Part shown: in pieces, positions 1 through 8,611 of the stretch
Numbering within the stretch: the first letter of the stretch is position 1
How the letters are laid out: each line of letters starts with the position of its first letter
From: Streptomyces sp. ISL-12
Lineage (GTDB): Bacteria > Actinomycetota > Actinomycetes > Streptomycetales > Streptomycetaceae
DNA: 64,000 nucleotides
Direction: 5' to 3'
Assembly (NCBI RefSeq): GCF_018614415.1
Contig: NZ_JAGGOO010000109.1
Coordinates: 47,985 to 111,984, forward strand
The notes under the pieces: generated by a model
Told to the model about the DNA's origin: nothing
The model's input: the letters and a program-made list of their open reading frames with translations, nothing else
Databases searched by the model: none
Translations under genes and position numbers: made by a program

Positions 1-640
1 GTGGGCCCGGCAGGAGTTCGACGCCATCGCCTCCGCGCCGCCGCCCGAGCCCCGCAAGGACCCCTGGCGCCGTACGTCCGGCATGCACAAGGTGCGCCGG
101 CGCCGGCAGCTCGCCGTCGTCCGGGAGCTGTGGCAGACCCGGGACCGCATCGCCCAGCGGCGGGACGTTTCGCCGGGCAAGGTGATCGGGGACGCGGCCA
201 TCGTCGAGGCGGCCCTCGCGCTGCCGCCCAACGTGCACGCGCTGGCCCAGCTGAGCGGCTTCGGGCGGGTCAACCGCCGGCAGCTGGAGCAGTGGCAGGC
301 GGCGGTCGACCGGGCGAGGGAGCTGTCGGAGTCCCAGCTGCCGCAGCCGGGGCAGCCGGTGACCGGTCCCCCGCCGCCGCGCGCGTGGGCCGACAAGGAC
401 CCGGCCGCCGCGGCCCGGCTCTCCGCGGCGCGGGCCGCGATCACGGCCCTGGCCGAGGAGCTGAACATGCCGCAGGAGAACCTGATCACCCCGGACACCG
501 TGCGCCGGGTCTGCTGGGAGCCCCCGGCGCCGGCCGACGCCGGGTCGGTGGCCGCGGCGCTGGCCGCGCACGGCGCCCGGCCCTGGCAGGTGGAGCAGGT
601 GACGCCCGTACTGGTGGCGGCGCTGACGAAGGAATCCTGA
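1..640 (+). CDS. rnd: Ribonuclease D, C-terminal part (5' cut by window edge)
   Basis: The reading frame is open from base 2 and ends at TGA 638-640. What remains is the C-terminal part of an RNase D-like 3'-5' exonuclease acting in tRNA and structured RNA maturation. The visible stretch includes a basic segment around the first internal Met (base 83) followed by an HRDC-type helical domain (about 80 residues with RELWQTRDRIAQ and VHALAQLSGF motifs) that binds nucleic acid. A second helical region closes the protein near QVTPVLVAALTKES. The DEDD exonuclease domain lies outside the window. It converges on the sugar permease gene, with only 6 bases between the two stop codons and no hairpin between them. 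Assignment rests on the HRDC motif and known actinobacterial RNase D architecture. Confidence 0.8.
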   Translation, partial: WARQEFDAIASAPPPEPRKDPWRRTSGMHKVRRRRQLAVVRELWQTRDRIAQRRDVSPGKVIGDAAIVEAALALPPNVHALAQLSGFGRVNRRQLEQWQAAVDRARELSESQLPQPGQPVTGPPPPRAWADKDPAAAARLSAARAAITALAEELNMPQENLITPDTVRRVCWEPPAPADAGSVAAALAAHGARPWQVEQVTPVLVAALTKES

Positions 641-646
641 CCACCG

Positions 647-1477
647 TCACTTCGTCGCTCCGCGCGTGAAGCCGTTGTAGATGAACCGCTGGAGGAAGAG
701 GAAGACGATCAGTGTCGGCAGGATGACCAGCACCGCTCCTGCCGAGATCGTCTCCCAGTGCGCCCCGAAGGGCCCCTTGAAACGGAACAGCGACGTCGAG
801 ATCACGCCAAGATCCTCGGAGGGGAGGTAGAGGAAGGGGATGTAGAAGTCGTTGTAGACGGTGATCCCCTTGACGATGACGACGGTCGCGATCGCGGGCC
901 TCAGCAGCGGGAAGATGATCTTCCGGTAGATGGTGAAGGCGTTGGCGCCCTCCACCCGGGCCGCCTCGTCCAGGGAGACGGGGATGGACCGGATGAACTG
1001 CAGGAAGATGTAGATCGACACGATGTCCGTGCCCATGTAGAGCAGGACCGGCGCCCACAGGCTGTCGAACATGCCGAGGCTGTTGACGATCTGGAAGGTC
1101 GCCACCTGGGTGGTGACCCCCGGGACCAGCGCGGCCACCAGGAACAGCGCCAGCACCACCTTCTTCATGCGGAAGGCGAAGCGGTCGATCGCGTACGCCG
1201 CCATCGACCCGATGAGCACCGTCCCGCCGATGGCGAACAGCAGCACGAAGGCGGTGTTGCCGAAGGCCCTGAGCATCCGGCCGTCCTGGAAGGCGGTCAC
1301 GTAGTTGGCAAGGTTGAACGGGTCGTCGGGCAGGTCCAGCGCGCCCGACCCGTCGGCCATCTCCCCGGACGTCTTGAGCGAGGTCAGCAGGACGACGGTC
1401 AGCGGCAGCAGCACCACCAGTGCGGCGCCCGCCAGCGACAGGTACACCAGGGCACGGGCCACGGCGCGGCGGGTCAT
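647..1477 (-). CDS. Carbohydrate ABC transporter permease (MalG type)
   Basis: A 276-residue inner-membrane permease of the CUT1 sugar ABC family, probably the second permease of a mannoside importer. Six hydrophobic segments are visible. The EAA loop that docks on the ATPase reads EAARVEGANAFTIYRKIIFP. The start is ATG 1475-1477, which overlaps the stop of the upstream permease as ATGA; a longer reading upstream in this frame is spurious. It is the last gene of an operon with the binding protein and first permease. No ATPase gene is present, so it presumably uses a shared MsiK-type ATPase, as known for Streptomyces CUT1 systems. Substrate is inferred from the adjacent beta-mannosidase. Confidence 0.9.
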   Translation of the reverse strand: MTRRAVARALVYLSLAGAALVVLLPLTVVLLTSLKTSGEMADGSGALDLPDDPFNLANYVTAFQDGRMLRAFGNTAFVLLFAIGGTVLIGSMAAYAIDRFAFRMKKVVLALFLVAALVPGVTTQVATFQIVNSLGMFDSLWAPVLLYMGTDIVSIYIFLQFIRSIPVSLDEAARVEGANAFTIYRKIIFPLLRPAIATVVIVKGITVYNDFYIPFLYLPSEDLGVISTSLFRFKGPFGAHWETISAGAVLVILPTLIVFLFLQRFIYNGFTRGATK

Positions 1478-2418
1478 ACCGGCTCCGCCTTCCGGTCGGA
1501 CTTCTCGTCGGGGTCGTCCGGCACCAACCGCCGCTGCACCCAGGTCACCGCCAGGACGATCAGCAGCAGCACCACGGCCGCCGCCGAGGCGAGCCCCGTC
1601 TTGTTGAACTGGAACGCCAGCTTCACCGTCTGGATCACGAAGGTCTCGGTGCCGGTCGCCCCGCCGGTCATGATGTACGGGATCTCGAAGACCGCCAGCG
1701 AGCCGGAGACCGAGAGGATCACGGTCAGCCCGATCACCGGCCGGATGCTCGGCGCGATGATGTACCGGAACTGCTGCCACCGGTTCGCCCCGTCCAGTTC
1801 GGCCGCCTCGTACAGCTCCCCCGGGATGGACTGGATGGCGCCCAGGAAGAGCACGAAGTTCAGCCCCGTGTAGCGCCAGACCGACACCCCGGCGAGCGAG
1901 ACGTTGGCCGACGTCGACGTCCCGAGCCAGGCGCGGTCGCCGTCGTGGCCGAAGAGGCTCAGCACCGAGTCGAGGGTGCCGCCGTCCTGGAAGAAGTACA
2001 GGAAGACGAAGCCGATGGCGACGCCGTTGATCAGGTACGGGAAGAACAGCACGCCCTTGAAGAAGTTCCGGAAGCGGACGTCGAAGCTGAGCACCGTGGC
2101 GAAGTACAGCGCGGCGGTGATCTGGACGACGGAGGCGGCGAGGTAGTAGCCGCTGACGAAGAAGACGCGGAAGAGGTCCTCGCGGGTGAAGATCTCCGCG
2201 TAGTTGCCGGCGCCGGTGAAGTGCAGCTCGGGGCTGACGCCGTCCCAGTCGGTGAAGCTGTACGCGACCATGTTGGCGATGGGCGCGTAGGTGAAGACGA
2301 TCAGGAGGGTGAGGGGGGCGAGCAGGAACAGCCAGGGGGTGGGGGTCCATCGGCGCCCTCGGGGACGCGGGACCGGGCCGGAGACGGGAACCGGCATCCT
2401 CTCGGTGGTGTCCGTCAT
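1474..2418 (-). CDS. Carbohydrate ABC transporter permease (MalF/UgpA type)
   Basis: A 314-residue CUT1 membrane permease. A Pro-rich cytoplasmic N-terminus precedes the first transmembrane helix (WLFLLAPLTLLIVFTYAPI). The EAA loop is YEAAELDGANRWQQFRYIIAP. I chose ATG 2416-2418 because it overlaps the TGA of the binding-protein gene (ATGA), the usual coupling within such operons; an upstream in-frame Met at 2451 would lie inside the binding-protein coding region. It pairs with the following permease to form the transport channel for the sugar delivered by the lipoprotein encoded upstream. Family assignment is firm; the substrate is inferred from context only. Confidence 0.9.
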   Translation of the reverse strand: MTDTTERMPVPVSGPVPRPRGRRWTPTPWLFLLAPLTLLIVFTYAPIANMVAYSFTDWDGVSPELHFTGAGNYAEIFTREDLFRVFFVSGYYLAASVVQITAALYFATVLSFDVRFRNFFKGVLFFPYLINGVAIGFVFLYFFQDGGTLDSVLSLFGHDGDRAWLGTSTSANVSLAGVSVWRYTGLNFVLFLGAIQSIPGELYEAAELDGANRWQQFRYIIAPSIRPVIGLTVILSVSGSLAVFEIPYIMTGGATGTETFVIQTVKLAFQFNKTGLASAAAVVLLLIVLAVTWVQRRLVPDDPDEKSDRKAEPV

Positions 2419-3734
2419 CAGGAACCCGCCGTCTTGCGGGCCGCGTTCCACTTCTCGCTGAGCCCTTCGAAGAAGCCGTCCAGGTCACCGTCGGCCGCGC
2501 CCCGGGCCAGGTCGACGAGGTCCTGGCGGTAGTCGGGCTGGTAGATGCCGACCTCGGAGGCGTTGTCGATGGCCTTCACCTCGGCGCCCTTGCTGTCGTC
2601 GAGGTCGATGAGCTCGACGCCCGCCTCCTCGTACGGCTTCAGCAGGTCGGGCAGCGGGGCGTCCTTCAGCGGGGAGAGCGCCAGGTTGGCCGCCGCGTAG
2701 CCGGACTTGTCGGTGAACCAGTCGATCCAGGCGCGGGCGGCGGCCTTGTGCTCGGAGTGCACGTTGACGGCCTGCTGGTAGTCGGGCGAGGTCACCGCGC
2801 AGAACGTGCCGTCCTTCTGCGCCGGGAACGGCATGAACCCGATGTCGTCCGGATCGGTGCCCGCCTGCTGGGCCGCCTGCCGCATCTGGATCACGGCCCA
2901 GGAGCCGAGCCACATGGTGGCGATCTCGCCCTTGGCCAGCTTCGGCTTGGAGCCCTCCCAGTTGGTGGTGGTCGGGTCCTTCTCGATCAGCCCGGCGCTG
3001 ACGATGTCGTGCAGCAGCGTGTCGCCCACCCGCAGATCGGCGCCCTCGGCCCACGGGTCGCCCTCGGCGAGCCTGCTGGTGGCCCCGGTGTCGCAGCCGA
3101 CCGAGCCGTTGACGTTGGTCCACTGGGTCAGCGGCCACATGTCCTTGAAGTTGGTGTAGTACGGCACGGCGTCGGTCTTCGCCTTGACGGCCTTGAGGTC
3201 GGCGAGGAACTCGGCCGGGGTGGTGGGCCAGTCGGTGATGCCGGCCTGCTTCCAGACCCGCTTGTTGTAGACCATGCCCGGGACGACACCGATCGAGCTC
3301 TGCCCGTAGACCTTGCCGCCGACGGTGGCGTAGCCGGTGAAGCGGTACTTCTCCGACAGCTCGTCCTGGCTGCCCAGCGAGGCGAAGAAGCGGGGGTAGT
3401 CCTGCTTCCGCACCACCGCCGGGATCATCAGGACGTCGCCGTAGTCCTCCGTGTTCATGCGGATCTTGACCTCGCCCTCGTAGTCGGTGAGGCCGTCGAA
3501 CTCGACCTTCACCTTCGGGTAGGTCTTGTTGAACTCGGCTGCGTACTTCTTCATCGTCCCGTCCTGCACCAGGTCGGTCCGGTGGGTGAGGACCGTGATG
3601 GTCCCGGAGACGTTCGCCGGGTCGCCGGGCGCCTCGGCGTCCGCGCCCTCGGAGCTTCCCCCGGTGCCCGTGCAGGCCGAGGCCAGCAGGGCGAGGACGG
3701 CGATCGATCCGGCGGTGAAGTTGCGGCGGTTCAT
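2418..3734 (-). CDS. Sugar-binding lipoprotein of the mannoside ABC importer
   Basis: A 438-residue extracellular solute-binding protein of family 1. The N-terminus has a basic start (NRR), a hydrophobic core and a lipobox ending ASAC, so Cys21 would be the lipidated residue of the mature protein. The start is placed at ATG 3732-3734, nine bases after a GGAG; an alternative ATG two codons upstream (3740) is only three bases from that GGAG. It is the first gene of a three-gene transporter operon and is divergent from a GH2 beta-mannosidase. Two LacI-type operators lie in the shared promoter region. The natural ligand is likely a beta-mannoside or a short manno-oligosaccharide, by inference. 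Confidence 0.9.
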   Translation of the reverse strand: MNRRNFTAGSIAVLALLASACTGTGGSSEGADAEAPGDPANVSGTITVLTHRTDLVQDGTMKKYAAEFNKTYPKVKVEFDGLTDYEGEVKIRMNTEDYGDVLMIPAVVRKQDYPRFFASLGSQDELSEKYRFTGYATVGGKVYGQSSIGVVPGMVYNKRVWKQAGITDWPTTPAEFLADLKAVKAKTDAVPYYTNFKDMWPLTQWTNVNGSVGCDTGATSRLAEGDPWAEGADLRVGDTLLHDIVSAGLIEKDPTTTNWEGSKPKLAKGEIATMWLGSWAVIQMRQAAQQAGTDPDDIGFMPFPAQKDGTFCAVTSPDYQQAVNVHSEHKAAARAWIDWFTDKSGYAAANLALSPLKDAPLPDLLKPYEEAGVELIDLDDSKGAEVKAIDNASEVGIYQPDYRQDLVDLARGAADGDLDGFFEGLSEKWNAARKTAGS

Positions 3735-3805
3735 GTGCATCAGCTCCGTTTCGGGCGGACGAGCACGCATGTGGTTGGCCGGTTCCGCACTCTGACAGCG
3801 CGTAC

Positions 3806-3817
3806 TGAACCGGTAAA
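3806..3817. promoter_or_regulatory. LacI-family operator, copy 1 (TGAACCGGTAAA)
   Basis: A near-palindrome centred on the CG typical of LacI-family operators. It sits 72 bases upstream of the binding-protein start and shares 11 of 12 bases with the second copy at 3874-3885. The likely ligand is the LacI-type regulator encoded downstream of the beta-mannosidase. Confidence 0.65.
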
Positions 3818-3873
3818 GTCCCGTTTCCGCCAACACTGCTCAGAACATGTGATCGTCCATATGACCGTCGCTG

Positions 3874-3885
3874 TGAACCGGTTAA
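3874..3885. promoter_or_regulatory. LacI-family operator, copy 2 (TGAACCGGTTAA)
   Basis: A palindrome (TGAACCGGTTAA; TTAACCGGTTCA on the other strand) that runs into the AAGGGAG ribosome site of the beta-mannosidase gene (start 3896). A repressor here would block transcription very close to the start codon. It lies 68 bases from copy 1. Confidence 0.7.
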
Positions 3886-3895
3886 GGGAGTGTGC

Positions 3896-6265
3896 ATGCT
3901 TCAGGCGACACCGCTCACCGAGGGATGGACCCTGCGACACCCCGACGGCGCCGGTGGCACGCTGCCGGCCACGGTGCCGGGCTGTGTGCACACCGATCTG
4001 CTGGCGGCGGGGCTGATCCCGGACCCGTTCCTGGGCCGCGACGAGACCGAGGTGGCGTGGGTGGGCCGCCGGGAGTGGACGTACGAGCGCCGTCTCGACG
4101 CGGGCTCCGGGCACGAGCAGAGCGACCTGGTCTTCGACGGCCTGGACACCGTCGCCGAGATCCTGCTGGACGGCCGCTCGCTGGGGCGGACCCGGAACAT
4201 GCACCGCTCCCACCGCTTCGACGTCACCGGGCTGAGCGGGCGGCTGACCGTGCGGTTCGCCTCCGCGTACGCCGAGGCCGAGGCGGTACGGGGGAAGGTG
4301 GGCGAGCGACCGGCCGCGTACGCCGAGCCCTACCAGTACGTGCGCAAGATGGCCTGCTCCTTCGGCTGGGACTGGGGGCCGACCCTGGTGACCGCCGGGA
4401 TCTGGCGGCCGGCCCGCCTGGAGCACTGGTCGACGGCCCGCCTCGCCCGGGTCCGCCCGCTGGTCAGCGTCGAGGACGGCACCGGCGACGTCGAACTCCG
4501 CGTCGATGTCGAACGCACCCGCGTGGAGGCGCCGCTGACCGTCGAGGCGCGCGTGGCCGGCATCACCGCCCGCGCCGAACTGGACGGCACCCACGGCACC
4601 GTACGGCTGCGGGTGCCGGACGCGCAGCTGTGGTGGCCGCGCGGGTACGGGGAACAGGCGCTGTACGACGTCGAGTTGACGCTGCTGCACGAGGACGTGC
4701 CGTTGGACGTGTGGCGGCGCCGGATCGGCTTCCGGACGGTGGAGCTGGACACCTCCGCCGACGCGCACGGCACCGGCTTCACCCTGGTCGTCAACGGGGA
4801 GCGGCTGTTCGCGCGGGGCGTCAACTGGATCCCCGACGACGTCTTCCCCTCCCGCGTCACGCGCGAGCGGTACCGGGAGCGGCTGGCGCAGGCGGCCGGG
4901 GCCGGGGTGGACCTGGTGCGGGTCTGGGGCGGCGGGATCTACGAGAGCGAGGACTTCTACGACGCCTGCGACGAACTGGGGCTGCTGGTCTGGCAGGACT
5001 TCCCGTTCGCCTGCGCGGCCTACCCCGAGGAGCAGCCGCTGCGGGGCGAGGTGGAGGCCGAGGCGCGGGAAAATGTCGTACGGCTGATGCCGCACCCCTC
5101 GCTGGTGCTGTGGAACGGCAACAACGAGAACCTGTGGGGGTTCCGGGACTGGGGGTGGGAGCCGCGGCTGGCCGGGGACTCCTGGGGCGAGGGGTACTAC
5201 CTGGGCGTGCTGCCGCGCGTGGTCGCGGAACTGGACCCGACCCGGCCGTACACGGCGGGCAGCCCGTGGTCCGGGTCCTGGGACCGTCACCCCAACGACC
5301 CGGCGCACGGCACGCACCACTCCTGGGAGGTGTGGAACCGGGAGGACTACGCGGAGTACGGGGCCGACGTGCCGCGTTTCGTGGCCGAGTTCGGCTGGCA
5401 GGCGCCGCCCGCGTACGCCACGCTGCGGCGCGCGCTGCCCGGTGAGGCGCTCGCGCCGGACTCCCCCGGGATGCTGCACCACCAGAAGGCGGAGGACGGC
5501 AACGGCAAACTGGCGCGCGGCCTGGAGCGGCACTTCGTACTGCCGGACGACGGCGACTTCGACCGCTGGCACTACCTCACCCAGGTCAACCAGGCCCGCG
5601 CGGTCGCCGCCGGGATCGAGCACTGGCGGTCGCACTGGCCGGTGTGCGCGGGCACGATCGTCTGGCAGCTCAACGACTGCTGGCCGGTGACCAGTTGGGC
5701 GGCGATCGACGGCGACGGCCGGGAGAAGCCGCTCTACCACGAGCTGCGGCGGCTGTACGCGGACCGGTTGCTGGTCCTGCGGGACGGCCTGCTGTCCGTG
5801 GTGAACCAGGGCGCCGAGGAGTGGGCCGGGACGGTGGCGCTGCTGCGGATGTCCGTCGAGGGCGCGGTGCTGGGGCGGGCTCAGGTGGCGTTCGCGGCGG
5901 GGCGGCGGGCGGTGGGGCGGGTTCCGGTTCCTGCGGGGCTGGAGCCCGACGGGCCCGAGGAGTTCCTGGTCGCCGACGCCGACGGGCTGCGTGCCCTGCG
6001 CTTTGCCGCGCCCGACCGTGACATCCCCTACGTACGCCCGGAGTTCGACGTCGCCCTCGCGCCCGGCGGCGTCACGGTGACCGCCCGCACCCTGGTCCGG
6101 GACCTGCTGCTGCAGGCCGACCGGCTGGACCCGGCCGCCCGCGCCGACCGGGGGCTGGTCACCCTGCTCCCCGGCGAGAGGGTGACCATCGGCGTGCGCG
6201 GCTGGCGGACTCCCGACGCGCACGCCGCCCGGTCGGCCCTGTACTGCCTGGAGCCCCCTCGATGA
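3896..6265 (+). CDS. Beta-mannosidase, glycoside hydrolase family 2
   Basis: A 789-residue cytoplasmic exo-enzyme expected to release mannose from the non-reducing end of beta-mannosides such as Man-beta-1,4-GlcNAc. The N-terminal jelly-roll carries RREWTYERRL and DTVAEILLDG. The catalytic barrel begins near FARGVNWIPDDVFPSR. The acid/base region reads VLWNGNNEN and the nucleophile region FVAEFGWQ, both as in GH2 beta-mannosidases. There is no signal peptide, so substrate must be imported, which fits the divergent ABC genes. The start is ATG 3896, five bases after AAGGGAG; the GTG at 3890 lies inside that ribosome site. The stop overlaps the start of the LacI gene (ATGA), so enzyme and regulator are co-translated. 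Confidence 0.93.
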   Translation: MLQATPLTEGWTLRHPDGAGGTLPATVPGCVHTDLLAAGLIPDPFLGRDETEVAWVGRREWTYERRLDAGSGHEQSDLVFDGLDTVAEILLDGRSLGRTRNMHRSHRFDVTGLSGRLTVRFASAYAEAEAVRGKVGERPAAYAEPYQYVRKMACSFGWDWGPTLVTAGIWRPARLEHWSTARLARVRPLVSVEDGTGDVELRVDVERTRVEAPLTVEARVAGITARAELDGTHGTVRLRVPDAQLWWPRGYGEQALYDVELTLLHEDVPLDVWRRRIGFRTVELDTSADAHGTGFTLVVNGERLFARGVNWIPDDVFPSRVTRERYRERLAQAAGAGVDLVRVWGGGIYESEDFYDACDELGLLVWQDFPFACAAYPEEQPLRGEVEAEARENVVRLMPHPSLVLWNGNNENLWGFRDWGWEPRLAGDSWGEGYYLGVLPRVVAELDPTRPYTAGSPWSGSWDRHPNDPAHGTHHSWEVWNREDYAEYGADVPRFVAEFGWQAPPAYATLRRALPGEALAPDSPGMLHHQKAEDGNGKLARGLERHFVLPDDGDFDRWHYLTQVNQARAVAAGIEHWRSHWPVCAGTIVWQLNDCWPVTSWAAIDGDGREKPLYHELRRLYADRLLVLRDGLLSVVNQGAEEWAGTVALLRMSVEGAVLGRAQVAFAAGRRAVGRVPVPAGLEPDGPEEFLVADADGLRALRFAAPDRDIPYVRPEFDVALAPGGVTVTARTLVRDLLLQADRLDPAARADRGLVTLLPGERVTIGVRGWRTPDAHAARSALYCLEPPR

Positions 6266-7293
6266 CCAGCCCCCGCGTCACCATCAAGGACGTCGCCGCC
6301 CGCGCCGGCGTGTCCAAGGGGGCCGTGTCCCTCGCCTTCAACCGGAAGCCGGGCCTCTCGGAGGCGACGCGGGACAGGATCTTCCGCGCCGCGCGGGAGC
6401 TGGGCTGGGCGCCGGACTCCACCGCCCGGACGCTGGCGGGATCGCGGGTGGACGTGGTGGGGCTGGCGATCTGCCGGCCCGCCCGGCTGCTCGGCCTGGA
6501 ACCGTTCTACATGGAGTTCGTGTCCGGCGTGGAGAGCGTCCTGACGGAGCACTCCTGCTCGCTGCTGCTGCGGCTGGTGCGCGGCGCGGAGGAGGAGGCG
6601 GGGCTGCTGGAGTCCTGGTGGCGGGGGCGGCGGATCGGCGGGGCGATCCTGGTCGACTTCCGGGACGGTGACCCCCGGGTGGAGCCGGTGGAGCGGCTCG
6701 GCATACCGGCGGTCGCGGTCGGGCACCCCTCGCTGACCGGATCGCTCACCTCCGTGTGGACCGACGACGCCTGTGCGGTGACCGAGGCGGTGCGGTACCT
6801 CGCGGCGCTCGGGCACCGGCGGATCGCCCGGGTCGGCGGCGCGGCGGCGCTCGGGCACACCGCGATCCGTACGGCCGCCTTCGACGCGGCGGCGCGGGCG
6901 CTGGGGCTGACCGGGGCGCGGCAGGTCGCCACGGACTTCTCGGGGGACGCGGGGGCGCGGGCCACCCGGTCGCTGCTGACGGCGGCGCCGGCGGACCGGC
7001 CGACGGCGGTGGTGTACGACAACGACATCATGGCGGTGGCGGGGCTGTCGGTGGCGGCGGAGATGGGGCTGCGGGTGCCGGGGGACGTGTCGCTGCTGGC
7101 CTGGGACGACTCGCAGTTGTGCCGGTTGACGCATCCGACGCTGTCGGCGATGAGTCATGACGTGCACGGTTTCGGGGCGGAGGTGGCCCGGACACTGTTC
7201 GGCGTCATCGCCGGGGAGGGCGCCGAGTCGCACCCGGTTCCCACGCCGGTGCTGACTCCGCGCGGCTCAACCGCTCCCCCCGAAAAGGTGTGA
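6262..7293 (+). CDS. LacI-family transcriptional regulator of the mannoside locus
   Basis: A 343-residue regulator. The N-terminal HTH and hinge (TIKDVAARAGVSKGAVSLAF) are followed by a periplasmic-binding-protein-like effector domain with the conserved DVSLLAWDDS region near the C-terminus. ATG 6262 overlaps the beta-mannosidase stop. By position it should repress the beta-mannosidase and the divergent ABC operon through the paired TGAACCGGTWAA operators and be released by an imported mannoside. The family is certain; operator and effector are inferred. The roughly 100 bases after its stop hold the fadA promoter and no clear terminator. Confidence 0.9.
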   Translation: MTSPRVTIKDVAARAGVSKGAVSLAFNRKPGLSEATRDRIFRAARELGWAPDSTARTLAGSRVDVVGLAICRPARLLGLEPFYMEFVSGVESVLTEHSCSLLLRLVRGAEEEAGLLESWWRGRRIGGAILVDFRDGDPRVEPVERLGIPAVAVGHPSLTGSLTSVWTDDACAVTEAVRYLAALGHRRIARVGGAAALGHTAIRTAAFDAAARALGLTGARQVATDFSGDAGARATRSLLTAAPADRPTAVVYDNDIMAVAGLSVAAEMGLRVPGDVSLLAWDDSQLCRLTHPTLSAMSHDVHGFGAEVARTLFGVIAGEGAESHPVPTPVLTPRGSTAPPEKV

Positions 7294-7318
7294 CCTGCGC
7301 CGCTGTACCCCCTGGGAC

Positions 7319-7365
7319 TGGGCAGCTACGTTACTGGTAAGTAGCATGGCTTGAGCAAGCGCTCA
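7319..7365 (+). promoter_or_regulatory. fadAB promoter with two candidate operators
   Basis: A -10 candidate TAGCAT (7342-7347) follows a weak -35 (TGGGCA, 7319-7324) by 17 bases. The spacer contains the palindrome TTACTGGTAA (7331-7340). A second inverted repeat, TGAGC-AAGC-GCTCA (7352-7365), lies at the likely transcription start. This layout suits a TetR- or FadR-type repressor that senses acyl-CoA; no such regulator is encoded next to it. Confidence 0.5.
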
Positions 7366-7393
7366 GCGTCCCGCACCCTGGAGGAGAGCCATC

Positions 7394-8611
7394 GTGCCTC
7401 GTACCGTCAGGGACGTCGTCTTCGTCGACGGCGTCCGCACCCCGTTCGGCAAGGCGGGCCCGAAGGGCATTTACCACGAGACCCGCGCCGACGACCTGGT
7501 CGTGAAGGCGATCCGGGAGCTGCTGCGCCGCAACCCGGGCCTCGACCCCAAGAAGGTCGACGAGGTCGCCGTCGCCGCCACCACGCAGGTCGGTGACCAG
7601 GGGCTGACCATCGGCCGCATGGCCGGCATCCTCGCGGGCCTGCCGCAGTCGGTGCCCGGTTACGCCATCGACCGGATGTGCGCGGGCGCGCTGACCGCCG
7701 TCACCACGGTGGCCGGGTCGGTCGCCTTCGGGGCGTACGACGTCGCCATCGCCGGCGGTGTCGAGCACATGGGGCGGCACCCGATGGGCGAGGGCGCGGA
7801 CCCCAACCCGCGGTTCGTCTCCGAGAAGCTGGTCGACGAGTCCGCCCTGTTCATGGGCATGACCGCGGAGAACCTGCACGACCGCTACCCGAGCATCACC
7901 AAGCGGCGGGCCGACGAGTACGCGGTGCGCTCCCAGGAGAAGGCCGCCAAGGCGTACGCCAACGGCAAGATCCAGGCCGACCTGGTGCCGGTGTCCGTAC
8001 GTCGTACCAACTCCGACGTCGGTGAGACGGGCTGGGGCCTGGTCACCGCCGACGAGCCGATGCGGCCGGGGACCACGCTGGAGAACCTGGCCAACCTCAA
8101 GACGCCGTTCCGGGTGCACGGCCGGGTCACCGCGGGCAACGCGGCCGGTCTGAACGACGGCGCCACGGCCTCGATCATCGCGAGCGAGGAGTTCGCCCGG
8201 GAGAACGGCCTGCCGGTCAAGATGCGGCTGGTCTCCTACGCCTTCGCGGGCGTCGAGCCCGAGGTGATGGGCTACGGCCCGATCCCGGCGACGGAGAAGG
8301 CCCTCGCGCAGGCCGGGCTGTCCATCGACGACATCGGCCTGTTCGAGATCAACGAGGCGTTCGCCGTGCAGGTGCTCGCCTTCCTGGAGCACTACGGCAT
8401 CGCGGACGACGACGAGCGCGTCAACCAGTACGGCGGCGCCATCGCCTTCGGTCACCCGCTCGCCTCCTCCGGCGTCCGGCTGATGACCCAGCTGGCCCGG
8501 CAGTTCGAGGAGCAGCCGCACGTCCGCTACGGCCTGACCACCATGTGCGTCGGCTTCGGCATGGGCGCGACGGTCGTCTGGGAGAACCCGCACTTCGAGG
8601 GGGACAAGTGA
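7394..8611 (+). CDS. fadA: Acetyl-CoA C-acyltransferase (3-ketoacyl-CoA thiolase)
   Basis: A 405-residue thiolase that performs the last step of fatty acid beta-oxidation, cleaving 3-ketoacyl-CoA with CoA to acetyl-CoA and a shortened acyl-CoA. The acyl-accepting Cys96 is in DRMCAGAL. The general bases are His354 in GHPLASSG and Cys385 in TTMCVGFGMG. The GTG start at 7394 follows GGAGGAG by seven bases. Its stop overlaps the fadB start (GTGA), so it forms the beta subunit of the multifunctional beta-oxidation complex with FadB. Length is typical. Confidence 0.95.
   Translation: MPRTVRDVVFVDGVRTPFGKAGPKGIYHETRADDLVVKAIRELLRRNPGLDPKKVDEVAVAATTQVGDQGLTIGRMAGILAGLPQSVPGYAIDRMCAGALTAVTTVAGSVAFGAYDVAIAGGVEHMGRHPMGEGADPNPRFVSEKLVDESALFMGMTAENLHDRYPSITKRRADEYAVRSQEKAAKAYANGKIQADLVPVSVRRTNSDVGETGWGLVTADEPMRPGTTLENLANLKTPFRVHGRVTAGNAAGLNDGATASIIASEEFARENGLPVKMRLVSYAFAGVEPEVMGYGPIPATEKALAQAGLSIDDIGLFEINEAFAVQVLAFLEHYGIADDDERVNQYGGAIAFGHPLASSGVRLMTQLARQFEEQPHVRYGLTTMCVGFGMGATVVWENPHFEGDK

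Noticed and set aside
1474..2488. Long upstream extension of the MalG-type permease frame
   Set aside because: It reads across the other permease gene with Arg/Pro-rich sequence typical of a shadow frame in high-G+C DNA.
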